Position numbers and translations under genes: made by a program. This document shows, piece after piece, positions 8,011-15,493 of a stretch of DNA of 64,000 nucleotides (the first letter of the stretch is position 1; the number at the start of each line of letters is the position of its first letter). The stretch comes from Virgisporangium aurantiacum. GTDB lineage: Bacteria; Actinomycetota; Actinomycetes; Mycobacteriales; Micromonosporaceae. The notes under the pieces were generated by a model. It was not told the DNA's origin. It made no database searches and was given only the letters and a program-made list of their open reading frames with translations. The DNA is taken from the NCBI RefSeq assembly GCF_016863635.1, contig NZ_BOPG01000049.1:124001-188000 (forward strand). The letters are read 5' to 3'.

Positions 8011-9462
8011 GTGGGCAAGGACGTGGAGCACCGCGAGTTCAGCCGCGAAGACCGCATGCGGTACCGGGAGAAGGTCCGCACCAACCTCGACGCCCTGACC
8101 AGGATGCTGGCCGAGACGCAGTTCGAGTGCGACCGGCCGCTCACCGGCCTGGAAATCGAGCTGAACCTCGTCGACGAGCAGGCCGAGCCGGCCATGCGCA
8201 ACGCCGAGGTGCTCGACGCGGTCGCCGATCCGGACTTCGTCACGGAACTCGGCCAGTTCAACATCGAGATCAACGTGCCGCCCGACGTGCTGGAGGGCGA
8301 CGGGCTCGCCCGGTTCGAGAAACGCATCCGCGGCAGCCTCAACGCCGCCGAGGGTCACTCGGCCGCGCTCGGCACGCACACCCTCATGATCGGCATTCTG
8401 CCGACGCTGGAAGAGCGCCACATGCACCTCGGCGCGCTGAGCGACAACCCGCGGTACGCGCTCCTCAACGAGCAGATCTTCGCCGCGCGCGGCGAGGACA
8501 TGCTGATCGACATCGACGGCGTGGAGCGCCTCGTGACGCGCACCGACTCGATCGCACCCGAGGCGGCGTGCACGAGCGCGCAGCTGCACCTGCAGGTCGC
8601 GCCGACGAACTTCGCGAACTACTGGAACGCCGCGCAGTGCATCTCCGGCGTGCAACTGGCGCTGGGCGCGAACTCGCCGTACCTGTTCGGCCGGCAGCTG
8701 TGGCGAGAGACCCGGATCCCGCTCTTCGAGCAGGCCACCGACACACGGTCCGATGAACTGAAGGTCCAGGGCGTCCGCCCGCGGGTGTGGTTCGGAGAGC
8801 GCTGGATCACCTCGATCTTCGATCTTTTCGAGGAGAACGTCCGGTACTTCCCGTCGCTGCTGCCGATCTGCGACGACGAGGATCCGGTGGCCGTGCTCGA
8901 CAGCGGCGGCGTCCCGAAGCTCGGCGAACTGACGCTGCACAACGGCACCATCTACCGCTGGAACCGCCCGGTGTACGCGGTGGTCGACGGCCGGCCGCAC
9001 CTGCGGGTGGAGAACCGGGTGCTGCCGGCCGGGCCGACCGTGATCGACATCATGGCCAACGCGGCGTTCTACTTCGGGCTGGTGCGCATGCTGGCCGAGG
9101 CCGACCGTCCGGTGTGGACGCAGATGTCGTTCAACGCGGCCGAGGAGAACTTCCACGCCGGCGCCCGCGACGGCATCGACGCGTTCCTGTTCTGGCCCGG
9201 GCTCGGCACCGTGCCGGCAACCGAACTGGTGCTGCGCCGGCTGCTGCCGCTGGCCCACCAGGGGCTGGACCAGTGCGGCGTCGACCCGAGCCACCGCGAC
9301 CGCCTGCTGGGGTTGATCGAGCGGCGCTGCGTGGCCGCCCGCAACGGCGCCTCCTGGCAGGTCGACGCCGCCTCACGGCCCGGAGCGACGCTGGCCGGCA
9401 TGCTCACCGAGTACCGCTCCCTGATGCACGAAAATGTTCCGGTACACGAATGGCCGGTATGA
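8011..9462 (+). CDS. Glutamate-cysteine ligase family 2 (GCS2) protein
   Basis: The product has 483 residues from GTG 8011, which gives the family-typical MGKDVEHREF start; GTG 7975 would add 12 residues. The protein matches the carboxylate-amine ligase/GCS2 fold: GLEIELNLVD near residue 50, GQFNIEINVPP, the CTSAQLHLQV strand and LHNGTIYRWNRP. These ATP-dependent enzymes make gamma-glutamyl amide bonds, and the actinobacterial group is annotated as glutamate-cysteine ligase without much direct proof. It is distinct from the EgtA-type enzyme at 31150. The 3' end overlaps the convergent GGDEF-EAL gene by 59 bases. Confidence 0.85.
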   Translation: MGKDVEHREFSREDRMRYREKVRTNLDALTRMLAETQFECDRPLTGLEIELNLVDEQAEPAMRNAEVLDAVADPDFVTELGQFNIEINVPPDVLEGDGLARFEKRIRGSLNAAEGHSAALGTHTLMIGILPTLEERHMHLGALSDNPRYALLNEQIFAARGEDMLIDIDGVERLVTRTDSIAPEAACTSAQLHLQVAPTNFANYWNAAQCISGVQLALGANSPYLFGRQLWRETRIPLFEQATDTRSDELKVQGVRPRVWFGERWITSIFDLFEENVRYFPSLLPICDDEDPVAVLDSGGVPKLGELTLHNGTIYRWNRPVYAVVDGRPHLRVENRVLPAGPTVIDIMANAAFYFGLVRMLAEADRPVWTQMSFNAAEENFHAGARDGIDAFLFWPGLGTVPATELVLRRLLPLAHQGLDQCGVDPSHRDRLLGLIERRCVAARNGASWQVDAASRPGATLAGMLTEYRSLMHENVPVHEWPV

Positions 9463-11956
9463 CCTCGTGGTCGCGTAGCCAGGTGGCGAAGGCGTCGGCG
9501 GCCAGCGGGCGGGAGACGTAGTAACCCTGCACCAGGTTGCAGCCCTCGCGGGTGAGGTGCGCGTACGTCTCGATGTCCTCGACGCCCTCGGCGACCACCT
9601 CCAGGTCGAGCGCGTGGCCCAACTGCACGGCGGAGCTGACCACGGCGCGGTCGCGGCGGTCGACGGCCATCCGCTGCACGAACGACTTGTCGATCTTCAC
9701 CTCGTCGATCGGCAGGTCGCGGAGCCGGCCCAGCGACGAGTAGCCGGTGCCGAAGTCGTCGATCGCCAGCTTGACGCCGAGCGTGTGCAGCCGGTCCAGC
9801 GTCCGGATGCTCCGGGTCGGGTCGGCCATGATGCTGCTCTCGGTGATCTCCAGGGTCAGTGACCCCGGCGGGACACCGGTCTCGTGCAGCAGCCGGGCCA
9901 CGACGTCGGGCAGGTCGGCGTCGAGCAGGCTGTTCGGGGACAGGTTGACCGCGACGTCCAGGTCGTGTCCGGCGGTCCGCCAGGACGCGCACCGGCGCAG
10001 CGCCACGTCGAGCACGTGCAGGGTCAGCGGACGGATGAGGCCGGAGTGCTCGGCCAGCGGGATGAACTGGTCGGGTGGGATGAACCCCTGCTCCGGGTGC
10101 TGCCAGCGGGCCAGCGCCTCGGCGCCCGTCACGTGACCGGTGGCCGGGTCGACCTTCGGCTGGAACACCACCTGGAGGTCGCGCCGTTCGACGGCCTGCC
10201 CGAGGTCGCCGATCAGGGCCAGCCGCCGGGGCGTGTTCCGGTCCTGCTCGGGGTGGTAGACGCGTTCGCCGGAGCGGGTGTCCTTCGCCGAGTACATGGC
10301 GACGTCGGCGCGTTGCAGCAGCGTGCGGGCGTCGGTGCCGTGCACGGGCGCCAGCGCGATGCCGGCGCTGGTGCGGGCGGTGAGGCGCAACGAGCCCACC
10401 GGGATCGGCTGCTCCAGGGCGCCGGTCAGTTCGGCCGTGACGGCGGCGGCCGCGTCCTCGGTACCGGCACCGGGCAGGAGGACGGCGAACTCGTCGCCGC
10501 CGAGGCGGGCGACGACGCCGCGCCCGTCCAGTTGGCTCTTCAACCGGGTGCCGATCTCCCGCAGCATGGCGTCGCCGATGTCGTGGCCGAGCGCGTCGTT
10601 GACCTCCTTGAAGCGGTCGAGGTCCATCAGCACCACGGCGGCCGGTTGGTCGCCGGCGACGGCCTCCTGCACCAGTTCGTTGAACCGGGTGCGGTTGGGC
10701 AGGCCGGTGAGCGGGTCGTGCTGGGCGAGGTGCTCCTTCTCGGTGACCTCCTGGCGGAGCCGGTCGACCAGGGTGGCGTTCGAGAGCGCGACGCTCGCGT
10801 GGTTCGCCAGCGCCTGGAAGAGCTTCGCGTGGTCGTCGGTGAACGTGGGACGGTCGGGGAGGCTGTCGGTCACCGTGAGCACGCCGGTGCCGTCGCCCAT
10901 CGGCAGCGGCACGGCGATGCCGTCGACCGGGTCGGCGCGGTCCTCGTCGAAGCCCAGGAGCACGGGCCTGCCCGCGGCCGCCGGCGTCCACCAGCGGGCC
11001 GGTGCGTCGGCCGGGAGCCAGTCGCTGGTCAGGTCGTCGGCGCCGGTCAGCCGAGTGTGCAGCAGCCCGCGTCCGTCGGTGCCGGGCACGATCAGGTCGG
11101 CCGATCCGGCCCGGAGCTGGTCCCGTACCTGGGTGAGGACGATCCGCGCCACCTCGGCGGTGTCGCGCGACCCGTCGAGCGCCCGGGTGAACGCGTACAG
11201 GTCCTCCACCTGGGTATGGCCCTGGCTCTGCTTCACGTAGGCCCGGTAACCGCCATAGGTGACCACGGCCGCGACGCCGAGCAGCAGCAGCGCCCACGCG
11301 TCGTACTGCACCGCCATGGCCCCGATCAGGGCGACGGTCGCGGTGATCGCCACCAGCGGCAGGCCGTGGAACGCCTGGCTGAGGCGGCGCAGCTCGCCCG
11401 GGTCGTCGTGCAGCGCGATGACCACCGTGATCAGCACCGCCGCGAGGGCGTCGGACGCGAACACCGCGACGTAGGTGGCGAGCCACTCGTTCGGCCCGAC
11501 CGCGGTGGGCCGGCCGACCAGCGCCGCGAAGATCAACGCGGTCACGGTGGCCTGCACGCCGAGCAGCACCACGTTGAAGCCGAGCTTGATGCCGCGCTGC
11601 TTGCGCAGCACCGCCAGCCCCAGGCCGCCGCCGACCACCCGCGCCACCAGCAGCGTCACCGGGTCGGTCCAGAGGATTCCGAGGACGACGGGAAACTCGC
11701 CGACGTTCATTGCGTGCCCGCCGCGGCGGACCCGCAGGTGGATCACGAACCCCTCGCTGACGAAGAAGATCGCCGCCAGCGCGGCGACGCCCGGGAGTTG
11801 CCCGACCAGGTCCGGGGTGCCGGCGCGCAGCAGGTGGACGCCCTGCGTCACCGCGGTCGCGGCGGTGAGCACCAGGCTCAACGCGACGACCCGGTTGCCC
11901 GGATGTGACCACCAGTGGCGCGTGCTCAACCTCGGCTCCCCGTCGTCGGTGTCCAC
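9404..11956 (-). CDS. Membrane GGDEF-EAL c-di-GMP protein with GAF-like domain
   Basis: The product has about 850 residues from GTG 11956; longer in-frame starts (for example ATG 12013) would overlap the divergent phosphatase gene. Order: about eight membrane segments (residues 15-270), a GAF-like sensor (about 290-430), GGDEF (RLGGDEFAVLL) and EAL (GAEALARW, NLSPNS, EITESS, DDFGTGYSSLG, VVAEGVED). Both catalytic signatures look intact, so the protein could make or break c-di-GMP; no RxxD inhibitory site sits five residues before GGDEF. It is divergent from the PP2C gene and convergent with the GCS2 gene. It probably reports an envelope signal as c-di-GMP level. Confidence 0.9.
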   Translation of the reverse strand: MDTDDGEPRLSTRHWWSHPGNRVVALSLVLTAATAVTQGVHLLRAGTPDLVGQLPGVAALAAIFFVSEGFVIHLRVRRGGHAMNVGEFPVVLGILWTDPVTLLVARVVGGGLGLAVLRKQRGIKLGFNVVLLGVQATVTALIFAALVGRPTAVGPNEWLATYVAVFASDALAAVLITVVIALHDDPGELRRLSQAFHGLPLVAITATVALIGAMAVQYDAWALLLLGVAAVVTYGGYRAYVKQSQGHTQVEDLYAFTRALDGSRDTAEVARIVLTQVRDQLRAGSADLIVPGTDGRGLLHTRLTGADDLTSDWLPADAPARWWTPAAAGRPVLLGFDEDRADPVDGIAVPLPMGDGTGVLTVTDSLPDRPTFTDDHAKLFQALANHASVALSNATLVDRLRQEVTEKEHLAQHDPLTGLPNRTRFNELVQEAVAGDQPAAVVLMDLDRFKEVNDALGHDIGDAMLREIGTRLKSQLDGRGVVARLGGDEFAVLLPGAGTEDAAAAVTAELTGALEQPIPVGSLRLTARTSAGIALAPVHGTDARTLLQRADVAMYSAKDTRSGERVYHPEQDRNTPRRLALIGDLGQAVERRDLQVVFQPKVDPATGHVTGAEALARWQHPEQGFIPPDQFIPLAEHSGLIRPLTLHVLDVALRRCASWRTAGHDLDVAVNLSPNSLLDADLPDVVARLLHETGVPPGSLTLEITESSIMADPTRSIRTLDRLHTLGVKLAIDDFGTGYSSLGRLRDLPIDEVKIDKSFVQRMAVDRRDRAVVSSAVQLGHALDLEVVAEGVEDIETYAHLTREGCNLVQGYYVSRPLAADAFATWLRDHEVIPAIRVPEHFRASGSGTR

Positions 11957-12011
11957 CTTGGGGTTCGGCCGGCAGAGCGAGGATCTGAACGTTCCCGGGT
12001 ACGGTCGCCAC

Positions 12012-13214
12012 ATGCCTGATTCGGTCGGTGACAGCGCGTGGGGGTGGCGTACGGCGACGGCCGAACTGGTTGCACGCACCCGCTTCATCACGCCGAGCCG
12101 GCTGCCGGAGGCGGTTGCCGCCGCGGCGGCGACCGCGGGCTCCGCGACCACGCTGTACCTGGTGGATCACGAGCAACGCCGGTTGCGGCCGTTCCCGCCC
12201 GGCGGCGACCCGCTGCACGTCGACGCGTCCCCGGCCGGAACCGCGTTCCGGACCACGACGCCCGAGCGCGACGGTGCCCGGCTGTGGAACCCGCTGCTCG
12301 ACGGCAGCGAGCGGCTGGGCGTGCTCGGCCTGGACTCGGCGGCCGCCGACCGGTCCGATCCGGCCGTGCGGGTCGAGGTCGACCGGTTCGTGGCGCTCGT
12401 GGGTCACCTGATCGCGGTGATGTCGGCGTACGGCGACGCGTTCGAGCACGTCCGGCGGACCCGGCCGATGTCGGCGGCCGCGGAACTCGTATGGCAGATG
12501 CTGCCGCCCCTGACCTACGGTGCGGACAGCTTCGTGATCTCGGCGATCCTTCAGCCGGTGTACGCGGTGGGCGGCGACGGCTTCGACTACGGCGTCAGCG
12601 AGTCAACGCTGTACCTGGGCATCTACGACTCCACCGGGCACCACCTGCGGGCCGGGCTCACCACCGCCGTCACGCTCTCGGCCGTTCGGGCCGCCCGCCG
12701 GGCCGGTTCCGGGGTGCTGGAGCAGGCGACCGCGGCCGACGCGGCGCTCGCGGAGGAGTTCGACGATTCCCGGTTCACCACCGCCGTGCTGGCCGGCGTC
12801 GACCTGGCCAGCGGCGCCGTCCACTACGTGAACGCCGGCCACCCGCCGCCGCTGGTGCTGCGCGGCGACCGGCTCGTGGCGACCCTCGACGGTGGCCGCC
12901 GGTTGCCGCTCGGCCTGGGTGGCATCGCCGGTGGCCCGACGACGCCGGGCAAGCTACGGCTGGAAGCCGGTGACCGCCTGCTCGCCTACTCGGACGGCGT
13001 GGTCGACGCCCTCGACCGCGACGGCGAGCCGTTCGGCGTCGACGGGTTGACCGCGCTGGCCCTGCGACACGCGGCCGACGACCTGCCCGCGCCCGAGACG
13101 CTGCGTCGAATGAACCATGATGTCCTGTCTCGACAAGATGGTCCGTCGGCCGACGACGCTACGCTGCTGCTCGTGGAGTGGTCGGGCGAGGCGGTCAGGC
13201 GGTTGGCGCCGTGA
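12012..13214 (+). CDS. SpoIIE-type PP2C phosphatase with N-terminal sensor
   Basis: The product has 400 residues from ATG 12012. Residues 1-165 look GAF-like; residues about 170-395 form a PP2C (SpoIIE/RsbU) phosphatase with GGDGFDY, NAGHPPPLVL, YSDGVVDA and DDATLLLV, so the metal-binding acidic residues are present. In partner-switching systems this class dephosphorylates STAS anti-anti-sigma proteins. The next gene encodes a STAS protein, which is the obvious substrate candidate. It is divergent from the GGDEF-EAL gene with only 55 bases between starts, suggesting shared control. Confidence 0.9.
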   Translation: MPDSVGDSAWGWRTATAELVARTRFITPSRLPEAVAAAAATAGSATTLYLVDHEQRRLRPFPPGGDPLHVDASPAGTAFRTTTPERDGARLWNPLLDGSERLGVLGLDSAAADRSDPAVRVEVDRFVALVGHLIAVMSAYGDAFEHVRRTRPMSAAAELVWQMLPPLTYGADSFVISAILQPVYAVGGDGFDYGVSESTLYLGIYDSTGHHLRAGLTTAVTLSAVRAARRAGSGVLEQATAADAALAEEFDDSRFTTAVLAGVDLASGAVHYVNAGHPPPLVLRGDRLVATLDGGRRLPLGLGGIAGGPTTPGKLRLEAGDRLLAYSDGVVDALDRDGEPFGVDGLTALALRHAADDLPAPETLRRMNHDVLSRQDGPSADDATLLLVEWSGEAVRRLAP

Positions 13215-13318
13215 TCGAGGGAAGCGAGATCACAATTCAGTTCAGCAGAGCTGGTGCGCTCGCGGAGCGAGCGGACCGGCGGCACGGGCGCGGCTCGCGC
13301 AGCGAGGCGCGACCGTGA
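13211..13318 (+). other. Possible 35-codon coupling ORF
   Basis: GTG 13211 overlaps the phosphatase stop (GTGA), and this frame stays open to a TGA at 13316 that overlaps the STAS start (again GTGA). It would encode a 35-residue Arg/Ala-rich peptide. It may be a coupling ORF that carries ribosomes from one gene to the next, or chance. No family is recognised. Confidence 0.3.
13257..13306. repeat. Two short GC-rich hairpins before the STAS gene
   Basis: Two similar inverted repeats lie next to each other: arms CGCTCGC/GCGAGCG with loop GGA (13257-13273) and CTCGC/GCGAG with loop GCA (13294-13306). They resemble small dispersed GCTCGC...GCGAGC palindromes seen in high-GC actinobacteria. They would place structure directly upstream of the STAS start. 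Confidence 0.5.
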
Positions 13319-13695
13319 CGGACCTGTCGGTCACGGCGGACGCCCATCCGCACCACACGGTCCTGTGGGTGCGGGGAAAGATCATGTTCGACTCGCAGGA
13401 ACCGCTCGGCGAGGCGCTCACGGTGGCGCTGACGGTGCCGGCGCCGCGGATCGTCGTCGACCTGCACGAGGTCGCCATCTGCGACTCGTCCGGCCTGCAA
13501 CTGCTGATCGACGCGCACCGCCGGGCCGCGGCGGCCGGTGGCTGGTTGCGCTTGAGCCGGCCGCAGGGGCTGGTCGAGCGGGTGCTCAAGATCACCAACC
13601 TCGACGCGATCCTGCCCGTCCACCGCAGTGTCGACGCCGCTGTTTCGGATCCCGGCCCACCGGGTAGCGGTGCCCTTTCCGACGGCACAGTTTAA
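13315..13695 (+). CDS. STAS-domain anti-anti-sigma factor
   Basis: The product has 126 residues from GTG 13315. It is a single STAS domain: VLWVRGKIMFDS strand, then IVVDLHEVAICDSSGLQLLIDAHRRA, where the DSSG serine is the usual phosphorylation site. Such proteins bind an anti-sigma kinase when unphosphorylated and release the sigma factor. The SpoIIE-type phosphatase immediately upstream and the HATPase protein downstream (14737) provide the likely partners. An in-frame upstream start at 13117 would overlap the phosphatase and is rejected. The ribosome-binding site is weak, in keeping with coupling. Confidence 0.88.
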   Translation: MTDLSVTADAHPHHTVLWVRGKIMFDSQEPLGEALTVALTVPAPRIVVDLHEVAICDSSGLQLLIDAHRRAAAAGGWLRLSRPQGLVERVLKITNLDAILPVHRSVDAAVSDPGPPGSGALSDGTV

Positions 13696-13705
13696 GAGGC
13701 AGAGA

Positions 13706-14740
13706 ATGAGCAGCCCGGCGCTACCGTCCGCGTTGGTCGTGGTGGGTGCCTCGGCGGGCGGGGTGGAAGCACTCCGTGCCCTGGTGGCCGGCCTGCCTGT
13801 CGATCTCGACGCCGCGGTGCTCGTGGTGCTGCACGTGCCGCGCGAGGGGTCGAGTGCCCTCCCGCAGATCCTGAACCGCTGCGGCACGCTCCCCGTCACC
13901 CATGCGGTCGACGGGGACCCGCTGGTCCGCGGCCAGGTGCTGGTCGCGCCGACCGACCATCACCTGATCGTGTCCGACGGACAGGTCCGCCTCTCGCACG
14001 GACCCGCCGAGAACGGTCACCGGCCGGCCGTCGATCCGCTGTTCCGGTCGGCCGCCCGGGCGTGGCGGGAGCGGACGATCGCCGTCGTGCTGTCGGGAAC
14101 CCGGGACGACGGGACGTCCGGCGCCGTGGCGGTCGCCGACCTGGGCGGGACGGTGATCGTCCAGGACTCCGACGACGCGCTGTACCCGTCGATGCCGCGG
14201 TCCGCCCACGAGCACGTGTCCACCGCTCTGGCGCTGCCGGCGCCGGCAATGGGAGAGTCGATCCAGAAGGCCGTGGCGGCGCTGGGTCCGGCCGAGGAAC
14301 CGGAGCCGCGAAGCGGAACCGACCTCCTCGCATGGGAGACGGCGATTGCCACCATGGCCGACATCACCACAGACGAGTCGAACGCGATACCGGCGGGGTT
14401 CGGTTGCCCGACCTGTCATGGCGCCCTGTTCGAACTGCCCGGCCTGCCCGCGCCGCGATTCCGCTGCCGGGTCGGCCATGCCTGGACGGCGGAGAGCCTC
14501 ATCGGCGAGCAGTCCGCCGCACTGGAGGGCGCGCTGTGGATGGCGCTGCGCAGCCTGGAGGAGAAGGCGTCGCTCAGCCGGCGGATGGCCGTAGCGGCCC
14601 GGGAGCGCGGCAACACCATGGCCGCGGCGCGCTTCGACGCGACGGGCCTGGACACCGAGCAGGCCGGGCACCTGATCCGGCGGCTGATCGGTCGGCTGGG
14701 CGGAGTGATCGACCTGCCCCATCCGGATGGCACCCCATGA
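13706..14740 (+). CDS. cheB: CheB-type methylesterase with C-terminal zinc-ribbon-like segment
   Basis: The product has 344 residues from ATG 13706 (AAGAGG upstream, 11 bases after the STAS gene). It has the CheB C-terminal catalytic domain without a receiver: Ser16 in GASAGG, His43 in LHVPRE and Asp135 in GTRDDGTSG form the expected triad. From about residue 235 there is a CPTCHG...FRCRVGHAW segment that looks like a metal-binding knuckle, followed by a helical tail. CheB removes methyl groups from glutamyl residues of receptors; here no CheA or CheY is adjacent. The absence of a receiver suggests control by partner proteins rather than by phosphorylation. It overlaps the next gene by four bases (ATGA). 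Confidence 0.88.
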   Translation: MSSPALPSALVVVGASAGGVEALRALVAGLPVDLDAAVLVVLHVPREGSSALPQILNRCGTLPVTHAVDGDPLVRGQVLVAPTDHHLIVSDGQVRLSHGPAENGHRPAVDPLFRSAARAWRERTIAVVLSGTRDDGTSGAVAVADLGGTVIVQDSDDALYPSMPRSAHEHVSTALALPAPAMGESIQKAVAALGPAEEPEPRSGTDLLAWETAIATMADITTDESNAIPAGFGCPTCHGALFELPGLPAPRFRCRVGHAWTAESLIGEQSAALEGALWMALRSLEEKASLSRRMAVAARERGNTMAAARFDATGLDTEQAGHLIRRLIGRLGGVIDLPHPDGTP

Positions 14741-15450
14741 TCGCCGAGGTCACCGAGGTGGCCGGGCCGGCGGGAACGGCGGCGGTCGTCCGGCTGGCCG
14801 GTCCGCTGACGTTCGACACCGCCCCGAGCGCGCGCACCCACCTGTTGAAGGCGGTGGCCGTCCAGCCGGTGGTGGTGGTCGCCGACGTGGCCGAACTCGA
14901 GGTACGCGACGACGTCGCCCTGACGCTCTTCCCGGCCGTCGCCCGGCACGCCGCGGCCTGGCCGGGCATCCCGCTCGTGCTGGCCGCGCCCAGCCGATGG
15001 TTGCGGGCGGCGCTCGAACGCACGGCCGTGATGCGTTACGTGCCGGTCGAGGCGACGGTCGCCGCCGCCTGCGCCGCCGTCGACGGGACCCCGCCCCGCC
15101 GCGTCACCGAGTTGATGGCGGGTGGGCCGGAGACGGTGTCGACCGCGCGGGCCGTGGTCCGCGCCGCCTGCCTCCGGTGGGAGCAGTCCGCGATCAGCGA
15201 GACCGCGGAACTGATCATGTCCGAACTCGCGAGCAACGCGGTCCGGCATGCCGGCGGCATCATCGAGATCTCGGTGAGTGTGCGCCGGCGTTATCTGCAC
15301 CTCTCGGTGCGGGACCGGTCATACGAGCAGGCCCGGATCGGTCGCAACAACGGGCGCGGGCTCATGCTGGTCGACGCGATGACGACCGGCTGGGGCAGCA
15401 CCGAACTGCCCGACGGAAAGGTGGTCTGGGCGACCCTGCCGCACGCGTGA
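14737..15450 (+). CDS. STAS-like/HATPase anti-sigma regulator fusion
   Basis: The product has 237 residues. Residues 1-105 resemble a STAS domain but the phospho-acceptor region reads ELEVRDDVALTL, with no DSSG serine, so it is degenerate. Residues about 125-235 form an RsbW-like HATPase_c domain with an N-box (ELIMSELASNAVRHAGG) and a glycine-rich box (GRNNGRGLMLVDAM). RsbW-type proteins are sigma-factor antagonists and serine kinases of STAS partners. The gene is coupled to cheB by ATGA. A built-in pseudo-STAS domain next to the kinase may modulate partner choice; that is inference. Confidence 0.85.
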   Translation: MIAEVTEVAGPAGTAAVVRLAGPLTFDTAPSARTHLLKAVAVQPVVVVADVAELEVRDDVALTLFPAVARHAAAWPGIPLVLAAPSRWLRAALERTAVMRYVPVEATVAAACAAVDGTPPRRVTELMAGGPETVSTARAVVRAACLRWEQSAISETAELIMSELASNAVRHAGGIIEISVSVRRRYLHLSVRDRSYEQARIGRNNGRGLMLVDAMTTGWGSTELPDGKVVWATLPHA

Positions 15451-15458
15451 GTGCCCGG

Positions 15459-15474
15459 TGTGACCACAGTCACC
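15459..15474 (+). promoter_or_regulatory. Candidate CRP-type operator
   Basis: TGTGACCACAGTCACC matches the CRP half-sites TGTGA-N6-TCACA at nine of ten positions. It lies in the 43-base gap before the CheR gene, where an internal promoter would be expected. Binding is not shown by sequence alone. Confidence 0.5.
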
Positions 15475-15493
15475 AACGCGCTACCGTGAGGCG

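Noticed and set aside
9069..12449. 1126-codon minus-strand open frame
   Set aside because: It is a shadow of the GGDEF-EAL gene in another frame, extending into the divergent phosphatase and convergent GCS2 genes; its translation is Arg/Pro/Ala-rich with no recognisable domain.
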